In this document: positions 51,844 through 61,652 of the stretch, in pieces | How the letters are laid out: each line of letters starts with the position of its first letter | Position numbering within the stretch: position 1 is the stretch's first letter | Source: an uncultured Vibrio sp. | Lineage (GTDB): Bacteria; Pseudomonadota; Gammaproteobacteria; Enterobacterales; Vibrionaceae | Direction of reading: 5' to 3' | DNA: 64,000 bases | Assembly (NCBI GenBank): GCA_947504195.1 | Contig: CANNGN010000001.1 | Location: 496,001 to 560,000 of the forward strand | Made by a program: the position numbers and the translations under genes | The notes under the pieces: generated by a model | Database searches by the model: none | Told to the model about the DNA's origin: nothing | Seen by the model: only the letters and a program-made list of their open reading frames with translations

Positions 51844-52512
51844 ATGATTACTCTGCATGGTTTCCCCTCGAGCAACTATTACAACATCGTAAAACATGCC
51901 CTTTTATATAAAGAGATCCCCTTTCAAGAGAATCTAATTTATGCTGGTGATCAGAAGTTGGTCGAAATCAGCCCTGCTGGCAAGATCCCTGTTATCACGA
52001 CCGAAACAGGTTTCAATCTGTCAGAGTCGAGTGTGATTTGCGATTTTATTGAAGAGACATACCCAGCGAATCCGCTATACCCAACCGATTCAAGTGAGCG
52101 AGCGGCCGTGCGTCAGATTATGAAGGTCGCAGAGCTCTATTTTGAACTTCCAAGTAGACGGTTAATCCCCTACGCGTTTTCTGGCACGGAAGCGCCAGAG
52201 ATGGTGACATCAGAAGTTCGCCAAGTGTTGAGTCGTGGAATTACCGCACTCAGTCATTTATGCGAGTTTTCACCTTGGGTTGCGGGTCGTGAGTTCACAA
52301 TGGCGGACATTTATCTTTATCACGTTAATACGATCGTTAATGCTTTTGCTCCTTCACATCTTGATTGGGATGTTGTTGGCCAAGTCCCGGGAATGAAAGA
52401 GTGGAATTCAGTGATGAGTCAAACTGATGTTGCCCAAAGTGTTGAAGCAGACCGCTTAGAAAATATGCCTGAGTTTATGGAAAAAATTAAAGAGCGGTTA
52501 AAGCATTCATGA
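51844..52512 (+). CDS. glutathione S-transferase family protein
   Basis: A 222-residue protein with the thioredoxin-like GST N-domain (ITLHGFPSSNYYNIVKHALLYKEIPF; PVITTETGFNLSESSVICDFIEE, containing the glutathione gamma-Glu contact ES) and a helical C-domain (~90-215; SPWVAGREFTMADIYLYH). The likely catalytic Ser/Tyr is in SSNYY. Probably detoxifies electrophiles. Divergent LysR upstream. Confidence 0.88.
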   Translation: MITLHGFPSSNYYNIVKHALLYKEIPFQENLIYAGDQKLVEISPAGKIPVITTETGFNLSESSVICDFIEETYPANPLYPTDSSERAAVRQIMKVAELYFELPSRRLIPYAFSGTEAPEMVTSEVRQVLSRGITALSHLCEFSPWVAGREFTMADIYLYHVNTIVNAFAPSHLDWDVVGQVPGMKEWNSVMSQTDVAQSVEADRLENMPEFMEKIKERLKHS

Positions 52513-52608
52513 CTCAATAGCGTTTAGGATCTAACGAAAGGTTACTGGTAAACGGTCAATTCGATATTTCGATTGGTTTAACAAATGATATTTTTAGGAA
52601 CAATTAAT

Positions 52609-53736
52609 ATGTCAGAGACAAACACTCACCTAACTTCAACCATCAGCGACAATAATACCCTAACACTAGCATTACAAAACATTGAGACGCCACAGCCCGA
52701 CACCGACGAAGTGGTTATTCGCATTGAGGCAGCTCCGCTAAACCCATCCGATTTAGCTGTGATGTTTGGTGCCGCGGATTTAGCAACAGCGACCCAGTCT
52801 GAAACGGCAAACGGCCCAGCGATTACAGCTGACGTTCCCCCTCACTATATGTCGTCACTAAAAAATCGTGTCGGTAAATCTTTGCCAGTTGGTAATGAAG
52901 GCGCAGGAACCGTCATTGCTGCGGGGTTGTCTCCCGCTGCACAAGCGTTAATCGGTAAAACCGTTGCTGTAATTGGTGGCGGTACCTATCGTAAATTTTT
53001 ATGTGCCAATGTACAAAGCTGCTTAGAACTAAAAGAAGGCACAACTGCGAAACAAGGTGCGTCTTCATTTGTTAACCCGCTTACTGCGTTAGCCATGGTT
53101 GAAACCATGCGAGCAGAAGGTCATAAAGCGATTGTTCATTCCGCTGCCGCATCTAACCTAGGGCAAATGTTAAACCGTATTTGTATTGCCGATGGCGTTG
53201 ATTTAATTAACATTGTTCGTAAACCAGAACAAGAAGCGCTGTTACGAGATCAAGGCGCTAAATATGTCGTCAATTCAAGTAGTACTGCTTTTCTTGCCGA
53301 TTTAACCACCGCGATTATTGAAACCGGCGCCACTATCGCATTTGATCCAATCGGTGGCGGACAATTAAGCAGCGATGTTCTTAATTGTATGGAAGCAGCC
53401 ATTTCTCGTGATTCAGACGAATACAGCGTTTATGGCACGACAACATTCAAACAGGTATACATCTACGGGGCATTAGATCGTGGCCCTATAACCCTTAATC
53501 GTAACTTTGGTTTTTCTTGGGGAGTAAATGGATTCTTACTGTTTCAAGCTTTAGGAAAACTTGGAGCGGAAACCGCTAGCTCAATGCGCCAACGAGTTGC
53601 GGATGAAATCACCACAACATTCGCAAGTCATTACACTCATGAAGTCTCTTTGGAAGATGCGCTCAAGATCGAGTCATTAGAAACGTATTCCAAACAGGCT
53701 ACTGGAGAGAAGTACTTAATTACACCGCAAGCGTAA
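52609..53736 (+). CDS. MDR-family (zinc-type alcohol dehydrogenase-like) oxidoreductase
   Basis: Using ATG 52609 (TTAGGA upstream), the product has 375 residues; a longer frame starts at 52585. GroES-like N-domain with IEAAPLNPSDLAVMFGAADL and PVGNEGAGTVIAAG; Rossmann domain with IVHSAAASNLGQMLNRI and FDPIGGGQ. It lacks the zinc-binding Cys cluster, like quinone oxidoreductases and enoyl reductases. It likely uses NADPH on an alpha,beta-unsaturated carbonyl. It follows the GST gene by ~97 bp. Confidence 0.85.
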   Translation: MSETNTHLTSTISDNNTLTLALQNIETPQPDTDEVVIRIEAAPLNPSDLAVMFGAADLATATQSETANGPAITADVPPHYMSSLKNRVGKSLPVGNEGAGTVIAAGLSPAAQALIGKTVAVIGGGTYRKFLCANVQSCLELKEGTTAKQGASSFVNPLTALAMVETMRAEGHKAIVHSAAASNLGQMLNRICIADGVDLINIVRKPEQEALLRDQGAKYVVNSSSTAFLADLTTAIIETGATIAFDPIGGGQLSSDVLNCMEAAISRDSDEYSVYGTTTFKQVYIYGALDRGPITLNRNFGFSWGVNGFLLFQALGKLGAETASSMRQRVADEITTTFASHYTHEVSLEDALKIESLETYSKQATGEKYLITPQA

Positions 53737-53844
53737 ATTGTTCTAGCGTTCTAATTTTAGCCATTCCGCCCTATTATGTATATTTCATGTAATGGGGCTG
53801 AAAGCCGTTAATTTACGAAATTCAGGGAGAACCGTTAGTATAAA

Positions 53845-54549
53845 TTACTTTCGATTGAGTATTGGTGAATTGATCTTTTTCCAAAACAACGTGTTTTTGT
53901 CGTGGAGTCCAAAGCTACGATACGTGTGGGTTAAATCAATATATGCACGGCAATCGATTGAGTAGATTTGGTTTTCTGGAAACAAACCAGTACCAATGTT
54001 GGCAATGACTTTCCAGCCGAATGTAAAACTGGGACAATTTGAGATTGCTTGATGGTACGTACCAGTTTCATCTTTTATCGTACTCATACACTCAGATATT
54101 TTCACTTCTTCGCCAAAAAAACTTTTTTCTATACTCGCTACCTGTGAAGAGCAATTGCCACCAGTGATTGTGACTAACCGATGAGTCGGGTTCCCAGACC
54201 GTTCGTAATCGAATGCAGATGCGATACTTTCATCACAATTGATCGAATACTTCGATTTGCGAGTAAACAAACTGTTGCCAATGTTCGCCATGACCTTCCA
54301 GCCAATCGTATATAACGGGCAATTTGAGATTGCACTATGCAAAGTCCCAGTTTCATCTTTTACGGTGCTTGAACATACTGAAAAGCTCCCCCTTCCCCCT
54401 CGAGCAGTTATTTGCTGAGCACAACCTCCATCGATAATTGTGACCAATTGTTGGGTTGGGTTTAGGCCATACAGTTCATAGTACATGGGGAGTGTAATTG
54501 CAGCGAGCGATAATAAACCGACCAGTGTAGTCATAAATATTTTATTCAT
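53845..54549 (-). CDS. exported protein with two tandem ~76-residue Cys-containing repeats
   Basis: A 234-residue protein with an N-terminal hydrophobic segment (signal or anchor, ~1-22). Residues ~30-105 and ~120-200 are homologous: NPTxxLVTIxGGxC, then C-S-STxKDETGTxHxAISNCP and GWKVxANIGxxLF, ending YSIxC. Each repeat has four Cys at equivalent positions (43, 59, 77, 105 and 133, 154, 172, 200), suggesting two disulfides per repeat and a periplasmic location. A basic tail follows. I recognise no family. Confidence 0.65.
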   Translation of the reverse strand: MNKIFMTTLVGLLSLAAITLPMYYELYGLNPTQQLVTIIDGGCAQQITARGGRGSFSVCSSTVKDETGTLHSAISNCPLYTIGWKVMANIGNSLFTRKSKYSINCDESIASAFDYERSGNPTHRLVTITGGNCSSQVASIEKSFFGEEVKISECMSTIKDETGTYHQAISNCPSFTFGWKVIANIGTGLFPENQIYSIDCRAYIDLTHTYRSFGLHDKNTLFWKKINSPILNRK

Positions 54550-54722
54550 AATCAGCTCATAGCATCCCTGTCGTTAAACGAGAACGAGTTACTTCAATTA
54601 TGCTCACTCTTTATGTGGCACGTGTTCATTGAATACTGCTTCAAACTTATCAAAACAAAAGGACTCATCATTTTTCTGTACTTCGTTAAAGTTGGACATA
54701 AACTCATATAGTCAATTCTTCT

Positions 54723-55181
54723 CTAACTCAACTCTTTAGTCATAAAGCAGCTATGAGGATCATCTGTGTAGTGTGAAAAAGGTTCACAGTATTGGAAATT
54801 AAATTTTTCATAGAGTTTTCGAGCTGGGAGAAAGAAATCTTGAGTTCCCGTTTCTAGACTCACTTTTCGATAACCACGGCTAGCCGCTGCATCAAGCGTA
54901 TGGACTAGAAGCTTGGTTGCCACACCAGATTGACGCGCTAACGATGATGTTCTCATTGATTTCAGCTCAACGTGTGTTGAGTTAAGCTGTTTTATGGCGA
55001 CGCACCCCTGAAGTTCCCCATTAACCCAACCGCTGAAGAATGTGATATCAGGGGATTTAAGTTCGTTTACATTCAACGCATGAACACTTTCTGGCGGAGA
55101 AGTCGCGTACATGTCGGCGAGATGTTCTTCTAATAACGTAATGACTTCACCACCGGAAAGATCATCTATTTTAATGTCCAT
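54723..55181 (-). CDS. GNAT-family N-acetyltransferase
   Basis: A 152-residue GNAT: MRTSSLARQSGVATKLLVHTLDAA (acetyl-CoA loop; Q/RxxGxA) and SLETGTQDFFLPARKLYEKFNF, closely like the YafP/PanM-related small acetyltransferases. Substrate unknown. It starts 57 bp after the D-cysteine desulfhydrase stop on the same strand, so co-transcription is possible. Confidence 0.85.
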   Translation of the reverse strand: MDIKIDDLSGGEVITLLEEHLADMYATSPPESVHALNVNELKSPDITFFSGWVNGELQGCVAIKQLNSTHVELKSMRTSSLARQSGVATKLLVHTLDAAASRGYRKVSLETGTQDFFLPARKLYEKFNFQYCEPFSHYTDDPHSCFMTKELS

Positions 55182-55238
55182 ATTTTAATTATTCCTATGT
55201 CGGTATGTCAGATTTGAAAATTTCAGTAAAACCAGGCG

Positions 55239-56231
55239 TTAAAACACTTCCCGATAAGCAAATAAGCCCTGACTACCACCGGTATGCAAGAACAGTTGAT
55301 TGCTGCCGGGCTTGATCTTTCCTTCGGTACATAAGTCGATAAATCCCGCCATGGCTTTTCCGGTATAAACTGGGTCAAGTAATATCCCTTCCAGTTCAGC
55401 ACAGCGTTTTACAGCTGAAATCATTGCTGGTGTGGTCATTCCATATCCGTCACCATAGTAACTTCCATCCACGATGACTTTGCCTTCAGCTAAATTCGGG
55501 TCGATACCAAGATACGTCAGCGTGTCATTAAGTAACGCTGTCACTAATTGTTGCTGATCAACGGTAGAGCGACTTACGGTGATACCGACTACTGGAATAT
55601 CTACGTTGGCAGCGGCGAGTCCAGCCAACAAACCTGACTGTGTACCAGCACTTCCTGATGCCAAGACTATTTGGTCAATTTTAATATTTTGGTCTGAAGT
55701 TTGTTGTAAGATTTCATTGGCACAACGAACATACCCTAAACTGCCGATGACATTAGAACCCCCCATTGGAATCAAATACGGTGTACGACCTTTCTTTATT
55801 AACGTTTCGATTAACTTCTCTGTATAGGCGTTGCCGTTGTCTTCAAGTTCAAGGGCATGAATGTTGGCCCCACATAACTGGTCGAGTAATACGTTACCGT
55901 TGTTATAGTAATCGGCTTTTGGTGTGCCCTTCACGTCTTCTAATATTAATTCACACGCAAAACCAAATTTTGCTGCCGCAGCTGCGGTTTGTCTCGCATG
56001 ATTAGATTGATACCCACCGATCGTCACTAAAGTATCAGCACCCTGACGTTGAGCATCAGCGATCAAATATTCCAGTTTTCTCGCTTTGTTGCCGCCGCCA
56101 GCAAGCCCGGTGCAATCGTCTCGTTTGATATAGACGTTGCATCCTAATACCTCAGAAAGACGTGACAAGTGCTCTAGTGGAGTTGGTGCGTGAACAATGT
56201 TTACTCTAGGAATAGTATTGAAATCGGGCAT
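55239..56231 (-). CDS. dcyD: D-cysteine desulfhydrase / ACC deaminase-family PLP enzyme
   Basis: A 330-residue protein of the PLP fold-type II family: PTPLEHLSRLSEVLGCNVYIKRDDCTGLAGGGNKARKLEYL with the PLP-Lys in NKARKLE; GGYQSNHARQTAAAAAKFG; ASGSAGTQSGLLAGL for phosphate binding; LDPVYTGKAMAGFIDL and LHTGGSQGLFAY. These match D-cysteine desulfhydrase (D-Cys to pyruvate, H2S, ammonia). ACC deaminase is the alternative, less likely by the N-terminal sequence. Cytoplasmic. Confidence 0.85.
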   Translation of the reverse strand: MPDFNTIPRVNIVHAPTPLEHLSRLSEVLGCNVYIKRDDCTGLAGGGNKARKLEYLIADAQRQGADTLVTIGGYQSNHARQTAAAAAKFGFACELILEDVKGTPKADYYNNGNVLLDQLCGANIHALELEDNGNAYTEKLIETLIKKGRTPYLIPMGGSNVIGSLGYVRCANEILQQTSDQNIKIDQIVLASGSAGTQSGLLAGLAAANVDIPVVGITVSRSTVDQQQLVTALLNDTLTYLGIDPNLAEGKVIVDGSYYGDGYGMTTPAMISAVKRCAELEGILLDPVYTGKAMAGFIDLCTEGKIKPGSNQLFLHTGGSQGLFAYREVF

Positions 56232-56368
56232 GATGGAGTATCGCTATTTAGTCAATGGTACGTATGCTCTTACCCCATTTGGAGTAAGTTTGCCGTGTTT
56301 AATGACTATAAAACACCAAAGTGATACTTACTGCAACCCATACATCACACTGCTACATTTGTACTTCC

Positions 56369-56785
56369 CTACATTTTTTCAGCAAAGTACGCCATTATTT
56401 CAGCGGTGGTCATTTCTTTGGTTTGATTAGAAAAACAGTAATAACTTGGTTTCATGTCACTAAAATATTGCATGTCCATTTCTAACCCTTCTAAGGTAGG
56501 AAATAACCCAACCGGCATATTGTGTTCGCCCGTTGCTTTCAGTTTATAAAAAAGATGCGTGCCACACTCAGAGCAAAATGCTCGAGATGCCCAAGCGGAG
56601 GATTCATACATTCTAACGAACTTCTTACCATCTATTTTTACATCTGTTCCACACTGTACGGCAAAAAAAGGTGCACCTCCCCAGGTTCGGCATGATTGGC
56701 AATGGCACACGGTAAACTTAGGATTAATATTATTAGCGACTATTGTTACAGCACCACATAGGCAGCTTGCATTTGAATGAGACAT
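56369..56785 (-). CDS. GFA-family zinc protein (glutathione-dependent formaldehyde-activating-like)
   Basis: A 138-residue protein with the Zn-binding Cys set of the GFA fold: CLCGAV at the start, CHCQSC at 27-32, and FCSECGTHLFY. Named for formaldehyde activation, most members have unknown substrates. Cytoplasmic. It has no operon partner and points the same way as the next gene upstream. Confidence 0.88.
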   Translation of the reverse strand: MSHSNASCLCGAVTIVANNINPKFTVCHCQSCRTWGGAPFFAVQCGTDVKIDGKKFVRMYESSAWASRAFCSECGTHLFYKLKATGEHNMPVGLFPTLEGLEMDMQYFSDMKPSYYCFSNQTKEMTTAEIMAYFAEKM

Positions 56786-56850
56786 AGGAGTGGTTCCTTA
56801 TTTACTTAAGAAAAAATGATATATGAGTGTTTGTATTCACTATAAGTCCA

Positions 56851-57216
56851 TTACTTTGCGCCCAATTGCCCGACAGCTTGATAATGTGAAAAAATAGAGC
56901 TTTCAATATCCATTTTAGAAAAGACTTTCTGAGCCTTAGCATTCTCCATAGCTTGCATAGACGCCGCTTGAGCAAGATTAGCATTTTCCCAAACGACAAT
57001 ATCGGTCCAACGGTTAAGTTCCTCACTGTAAAAATATCGACGACTTTGAAAACCTTCAAAACGCTGAACAACGGAATTGAGTGTTTCCATTGCTAGCTTT
57101 TGTTCATGATACTCAATTCCGTCGATAAATTTCGTACTGACTATTTCATAAGTTGAAGCAGAGCTCATTGACGAGGCTAACATGGTGATAGCAAGTGTGG
57201 TGCCCTTTGGATTCAT
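56851..57216 (-). CDS. small exported protein, possible dimeric alpha-beta barrel
   Basis: From the Met at 57216 (MNPKGTTLAITMLASSMSSA) it has 121 residues with a probable signal peptide; a longer frame starts at 57249. The remainder, with QRFEGFQSRRYFYSEELNRWTDIVVWENANLAQAAS, resembles the strand-helix pattern and W-x-x-x-V-W/xW of ABM-type alpha-beta-barrel proteins. It is divergent from a WYL regulator, its likely controller. Function unknown. Confidence 0.6.
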   Translation of the reverse strand: MNPKGTTLAITMLASSMSSASTYEIVSTKFIDGIEYHEQKLAMETLNSVVQRFEGFQSRRYFYSEELNRWTDIVVWENANLAQAASMQAMENAKAQKVFSKMDIESSIFSHYQAVGQLGAK

Positions 57217-57321
57217 TGTTGAAGACTCCTGATATTTTGTAAAAAACATGTTGGAAATACGTTTCGTGTCATTGGTAGTGATATCCTATTGGTAAATACG
57301 ACACTTAATGACCGATTAATT

Positions 57322-58050
57322 ATGCGCAGTTTTCAAAACAAGCAAGATAGGCTCGAAAAACTTATAGGGCTCTTAGCGAACAAAAATTTAACAACGACAA
57401 AATCACTCGCGGCATCCTTAGGTGTGTCGATAAGGAGTATTTCCAGAGATCTTACGCTGTTGCGAGAGCAAGGTTACGACATTGAAACCGAGCGTGGTGC
57501 GGGCGGTGGTGTTTCGCTATTAGGGATGACACGCCCTCCTCGCTTCTTCTTGAGTGATGAGGAGATTTTGAATACGTTAATGGCATTGGCGCTAACTGAG
57601 TCGTTAAGCTGTCCAATTTTAGGAGATACTATCTCTAGTGTGAAAAGCAAGCTGACCTTTTTTCTCAACAATGAGCAGAGAAAGCGAATTACCTTATTAC
57701 GCCAGCGTGTGTTAGTAGGTGCTATCGCTTCAAGCAAAGTATCATCATCGGTTGTAAACATACATCAACCATTTCTTACTGATGTAAGCCAAGCATTTAT
57801 TCAGCAACAAACACTCTTTATCGGCTATTTGTCCGAAAATGGCACCGAAACAACAAGGCGGATCGAACCTCAGTTCATACTACTCAACTGGCCAGCGTGG
57901 TATTTATTGAGCTGGGACTATTTAAGAGACGCACCAAGGTTGTTCCGCATCGATCGTCTCACCCATGCCAGCGTTGAGAATAATCGTTTTCGACTCAGAA
58001 GCATCAGAAGTTTAAGCGGTGATTTTGGCGAGTATTTTGACACTATGTAG
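57322..58050 (+). CDS. YafY-type HTH-WYL transcriptional regulator
   Basis: Using ATG 57322 the product has 242 residues (an upstream TTG frame starts at 57289). DeoR-type HTH ~5-60 (RLEKLIGLLANKNLTTTKSLAASLGVSIRSISRDLTLLREQG), a linker and a WYL-like domain (~135-225) with PQFILLNWPAWYLLSWDYLRDAPRLFRIDRL; the W-Y-L triad appears as WYLLSWD. Such regulators respond to nucleotides or stress ligands. It probably controls the divergent small exported-protein gene. Confidence 0.85.
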   Translation: MRSFQNKQDRLEKLIGLLANKNLTTTKSLAASLGVSIRSISRDLTLLREQGYDIETERGAGGGVSLLGMTRPPRFFLSDEEILNTLMALALTESLSCPILGDTISSVKSKLTFFLNNEQRKRITLLRQRVLVGAIASSKVSSSVVNIHQPFLTDVSQAFIQQQTLFIGYLSENGTETTRRIEPQFILLNWPAWYLLSWDYLRDAPRLFRIDRLTHASVENNRFRLRSIRSLSGDFGEYFDTM

Positions 58051-58118
58051 TGACGTCGGTTATCTCACCAAATGAACGCATGTTCGTCGAGCGGTTCATA
58101 AATGTTTCTAACGTTTCG

Positions 58119-58592
58119 CTATGATCCTGACTCATTTAAGTTAACTTCAGTGGTAAATTTTACCGTACGTAACGAAACCGACGTATGGAACTTCCGTATA
58201 TTGAGGTCTTTACGTATCGAACGATCTAGAAACGCTTCATATTGTGGAATATCATTGACACTCACAATAAGCAGAAAATCATAGCTGCCTGATATTTGAT
58301 AGCATTGAGTTACTTCAGGAAACTTAAATATCATAGAGCGAAAGTCCTTGTAGATATCTTCTCTATCTCGCTCCATTTCGATTGATACAATAAACGTCAT
58401 AGATTTCCCCACCAATTCCGGATTGACTAGTGACACGTCACCGATAATGGCTTTTTCTTGTCTTAAACGCCTGACTCGTTTTAGACAGGCTGGCGGAGAC
58501 AATCCCACTTCTTCAGCAAGATCAACGTTAGGAATATTATTATTTCTTTGCATAATCATCAGAATTTTTCGATCTATGCGGTCAATTTCCAT
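58119..58592 (-). CDS. Lrp/AsnC-family regulator
   Basis: A 157-residue protein: HTH ~20-45 (NVDLAEEVGLSPPACLKRVRRLRQ) and RAM domain (~70-150) with CYQISGSYDFLLIVSV. Divergent from a nucleoside-recognition (Gate) membrane protein gene over ~148 bp, which it likely regulates. Confidence 0.9.
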   Translation of the reverse strand: MEIDRIDRKILMIMQRNNNIPNVDLAEEVGLSPPACLKRVRRLRQEKAIIGDVSLVNPELVGKSMTFIVSIEMERDREDIYKDFRSMIFKFPEVTQCYQISGSYDFLLIVSVNDIPQYEAFLDRSIRKDLNIRKFHTSVSLRTVKFTTEVNLNESGS

Positions 58593-58740
58593 AATTTTGT
58601 AAACCTATATAAATAAGAACTTTTTAGATGTATTTTTTCTATATAAGAAATTTATCGCCACTATTAATGGCAAATTCAAAATACAATGAACGGCTATATC
58701 TTTATCATATTGTTATGAACTTAGCCATATAAGGCGATAA

Positions 58741-59697
58741 ATGATGAATCGATTAATAGTCGAAATTAAACAAATAAGCGGTGAAATCAAGACGACCACC
58801 GTATCGTTATTTGCAATTATGATTCCTATGATTGTACTGATAAAAATAGCCGATGATCTCGGTGGAGTGACGCTGCTAAGCTCACTTTTAGAACCGATAA
58901 TGGCGAGCCTTGGGCTTCCGAGTTCGATGGCACTTGTTTGGGCAACGACCATGTTGACTAATATATATGCCGGAATTGTTGTGTTTATCGACTCCGGAGC
59001 CACGCTATCGGTCGCTCAGGTTACGGTATTAAGCAGTTTGCTATTGATATGCCATTCTCTCCCCTTAGAAGGCATTATTTCAAAGAAAGCGGGCGTTCCA
59101 ATGTGGGTTTCTATCATTTTGAGAGTGGCTGGAGGATTTGTTTTTGCGTGGCTTCAGAATATGTATTATCGGTACTCAGGAACAGGCGAGCAAGCGGCTA
59201 AGATACTCTGGCAGAGTGAACCGCGTGTTTACGAAAGTTACCTCGATTGGGGCATTGGGCAACTTATTAATTTGGGGAGCATATTTGTTGTCATCTGTGT
59301 ACTGATTACAGGGCTGAGAATTTTAAAACTTCTTGGAGTTGAATATGCGATGGCATTATTAATGGCACCTTTATTGAAACTCCTTAGAGTTAGCAAAGAA
59401 GCTGCTAACTTAGCCGTTATCGGTATCACGTTAGGCCTTTCCTACGGTGGCGGTTTAATCATTAATCAATCTAAGAATGGGAATTTAACGGCGAGAGATG
59501 CCATGATAACGGTGATGTTATTGAATTTGCTCCACAGTATTATTGAAGACACCGCACTGGTGTTGCTGCTAGGGGCCGACGTGACTATGGTACTTTGGTT
59601 TCGAATTGTATTTTCTATTTTGGTAATGGCCATTATTTCTCAATTTTATCGAATGCCAAAACCAGATCTGAAATATGCCTCAAGCTCTAATAAATAA
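58741..59697 (+). CDS. nucleoside-recognition (Gate-domain) membrane protein
   Basis: A 318-residue inner-membrane protein with ~9 helices and the Gate-domain pattern: SLLEPIMASLGLPSSMALVWATTMLTNIYAGIV, LLICHSLPLEGIISKKAGVPMWV, then a second repeat YAMALLMAPLLKLLRVSKEAANLAVIGITLGLSYGGGLII with LLNLLHSIIEDTAL. Related to SpmA/YjiH-type proteins; transport of nucleosides or amino acids is suspected but unproven. A hairpin terminator follows. Confidence 0.8.
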   Translation: MMNRLIVEIKQISGEIKTTTVSLFAIMIPMIVLIKIADDLGGVTLLSSLLEPIMASLGLPSSMALVWATTMLTNIYAGIVVFIDSGATLSVAQVTVLSSLLLICHSLPLEGIISKKAGVPMWVSIILRVAGGFVFAWLQNMYYRYSGTGEQAAKILWQSEPRVYESYLDWGIGQLINLGSIFVVICVLITGLRILKLLGVEYAMALLMAPLLKLLRVSKEAANLAVIGITLGLSYGGGLIINQSKNGNLTARDAMITVMLLNLLHSIIEDTALVLLLGADVTMVLWFRIVFSILVMAIISQFYRMPKPDLKYASSSNK

Positions 59698-59704
59698 GTA
59701 AAAA

Positions 59705-59730
59705 AGCCCTTAATCATGAGACTAAGGGCT
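59705..59730. terminator. bidirectional hairpin terminator
   Basis: AGCCCTTA (59705-59712) and TAAGGGCT (59723-59730) form a perfect 8-bp stem with a 10-base loop, preceded by an A-run. It lies between convergent stops at 59697 and 59754. Confidence 0.8.
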
Positions 59731-59753
59731 GTGACTATATTCTTACTTAACGA

Positions 59754-61652
59754 TTAAGCACCGATGATACCGCCATCTTTACGAGTAATCGCAATCACAG
59801 ATGAACGAGGAATGCTGTTTCCGCCTTCAGGGAAGTGCGAGTCAGCCAGTTTCTCACCTGGGTGTTGAATCCCAACAAACATGGTTTTGTAGTCTGGAGC
59901 AAAGGTTAACCCCGTCACTTCACATGCAACTGGGCCAGTTAGGAAGCGACGAATTTCACCGGTTTCTGGGTTACTACAAAACATTTGGTTATTGCCCATT
60001 CCAGCAAAGTCTCCTTCGTTTTTATAGTTCCCATCGGTTTGAATCCAAAGACGTCCAAAACGGTCAAAGCCAATACCATCTGGGCTATTAAACATATTGT
60101 CTTTGTTGATGTTGTCACTACCTGCCATAAGCCCAGAATCGTGTACTTCCGGATTTCCCGCTAAGACATAGATATCCCAATCAAACGTATCCCCGATGTG
60201 GTTACGGTTGGTTGGACGCCAACGAATGATGTGACCGTAAGGGTTCTTCTCTCGAGGGTTAGCGACATTAAGCGGCTGCGACTCTTTTACACCACGGTAT
60301 TTATTGTTTGTTAGCGTACAGAATACGGACTCGTTATCAGGGTGAACGGTTACCCATTCTGGACGATCCATTGTGGTTGCACCAACTTGTGTTGCAGCAA
60401 GACGAGCAAATATCAATACGGATGCTGCATCTGGGAATCCATTTTCAGGTGTAAGCCCGTTTTTGCCCCAAGTAAGCTCAAGCCATTCGCCTTTACCCGC
60501 TAACTCCCCTTCTGTGCCATTGAATTTAGCAACATATAGGGTCCCTTCTTCAAGAAGATCTAAGTTTGATGCCGCACCAGGAACATATTTGTTCTTAGAT
60601 ACAAATCTGTATAAGTGTTCACCGCGTTCATCATCACCTAAGTAAACAACAGCATGGCCTGAATCGTCTAGAGTTAAAGCGGCATTTTCGTGTTTGAAGC
60701 GACCAAGTGCACTGCGCTTTTTAGGGGTTGAATTAGGATTCATTGGATCAATTTCAACTACCCACCCCATACGATGTGGTTCATTTGGATGTTTTGCCAT
60801 ATCAAAGCGTTCATCGTGCTTAAACCAATCGTAGTTCCAGTCTTCTTTCTTGAGACCATAACGCGAATACGACTCATCAAATTCTTTGTCTGATGAAGCG
60901 CCAAAGTAGCCATTGAAGTTCTCTTCACAGGTGAGATACGTTCCCCATGGAGTTTGACCATTAGCACAGTTATTCATAGTGCCAAGAATTTTAGTACCTG
61001 ATGGATCAGCGTCTGTTTTCAGCAACTGATGTCCACGAGCAGGACCCGTCATTTCCATTTCGGTCGAAGCGGTAATTCGGCGGTTTACGCGACCATCTGG
61101 GTTCGTGACCCACTTACCATTCTTTTTCGTTAATTCAACAATGGAAACACCGTGAGCTGCTTGAGCTTTATATACATCATCTTCGGTGATGTTTTTGCCT
61201 TGGTGTGCGTAAAGATACTCTTTATTGACGTATTCATTGTTTACCGCAAGTACTGCTCTATCGTCAGAAACTGGGAAAAATGTCATCCCATCATTGTTGT
61301 CACCAAACTGCATTGACTGAGCTTTTGCGTCGTTCGATTGGCTAAATGCTGGCGCCCCTTTTAATACAGGATCGCCCCATGAAATCAGAATATCAGCCTG
61401 ATAACCTGCCGGAACCACAACAGTGTCGGCCGTCGAAGTTGGAATTGCTTCAAAACCAATTGTCACAGTTTTGTTGGACATTGAACCGGCAATGGCTTGA
61501 CTCAATGGTGCTGCTGCAAAGAAACCGACGGTCCCGGCAGCGCCAGCAGATTTCAAAAAACTTCTTCGTGACATTGCAGCGTCGACAAGTCGATTGAATT
61601 CTGGCTCGTGAGTAAGTGGTCGTTGATCATTTTCTTGATTGAATTGCTTCAT
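59754..61652 (-). CDS. PhoX-family (DUF839) phosphatase, Tat-exported
   Basis: A 632-residue protein with a twin-arginine signal (SRRSFLKSAGAAGTVGFFAAAPLSQAIA, ~28-56). The body is a PhoX-type beta-propeller: DDRAVLAVNNEYVN, RGHQLLKTDADPSGTKILGTMNNCANGQTPWGTYLTCEENFNGYFG, WVVEIDPMNP, VYLGDDERGEHLYRFVS, SPDGIGFDRFGRLWIQTDGN. The residues EE in CEENF and the propeller Asp/Glu set bind Ca/Fe in PhoX alkaline phosphatases. It should release phosphate from esters in the periplasm. No Pho box is evident. Monocistronic. Confidence 0.9.
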   Translation of the reverse strand: MKQFNQENDQRPLTHEPEFNRLVDAAMSRRSFLKSAGAAGTVGFFAAAPLSQAIAGSMSNKTVTIGFEAIPTSTADTVVVPAGYQADILISWGDPVLKGAPAFSQSNDAKAQSMQFGDNNDGMTFFPVSDDRAVLAVNNEYVNKEYLYAHQGKNITEDDVYKAQAAHGVSIVELTKKNGKWVTNPDGRVNRRITASTEMEMTGPARGHQLLKTDADPSGTKILGTMNNCANGQTPWGTYLTCEENFNGYFGASSDKEFDESYSRYGLKKEDWNYDWFKHDERFDMAKHPNEPHRMGWVVEIDPMNPNSTPKKRSALGRFKHENAALTLDDSGHAVVYLGDDERGEHLYRFVSKNKYVPGAASNLDLLEEGTLYVAKFNGTEGELAGKGEWLELTWGKNGLTPENGFPDAASVLIFARLAATQVGATTMDRPEWVTVHPDNESVFCTLTNNKYRGVKESQPLNVANPREKNPYGHIIRWRPTNRNHIGDTFDWDIYVLAGNPEVHDSGLMAGSDNINKDNMFNSPDGIGFDRFGRLWIQTDGNYKNEGDFAGMGNNQMFCSNPETGEIRRFLTGPVACEVTGLTFAPDYKTMFVGIQHPGEKLADSHFPEGGNSIPRSSVIAITRKDGGIIGA

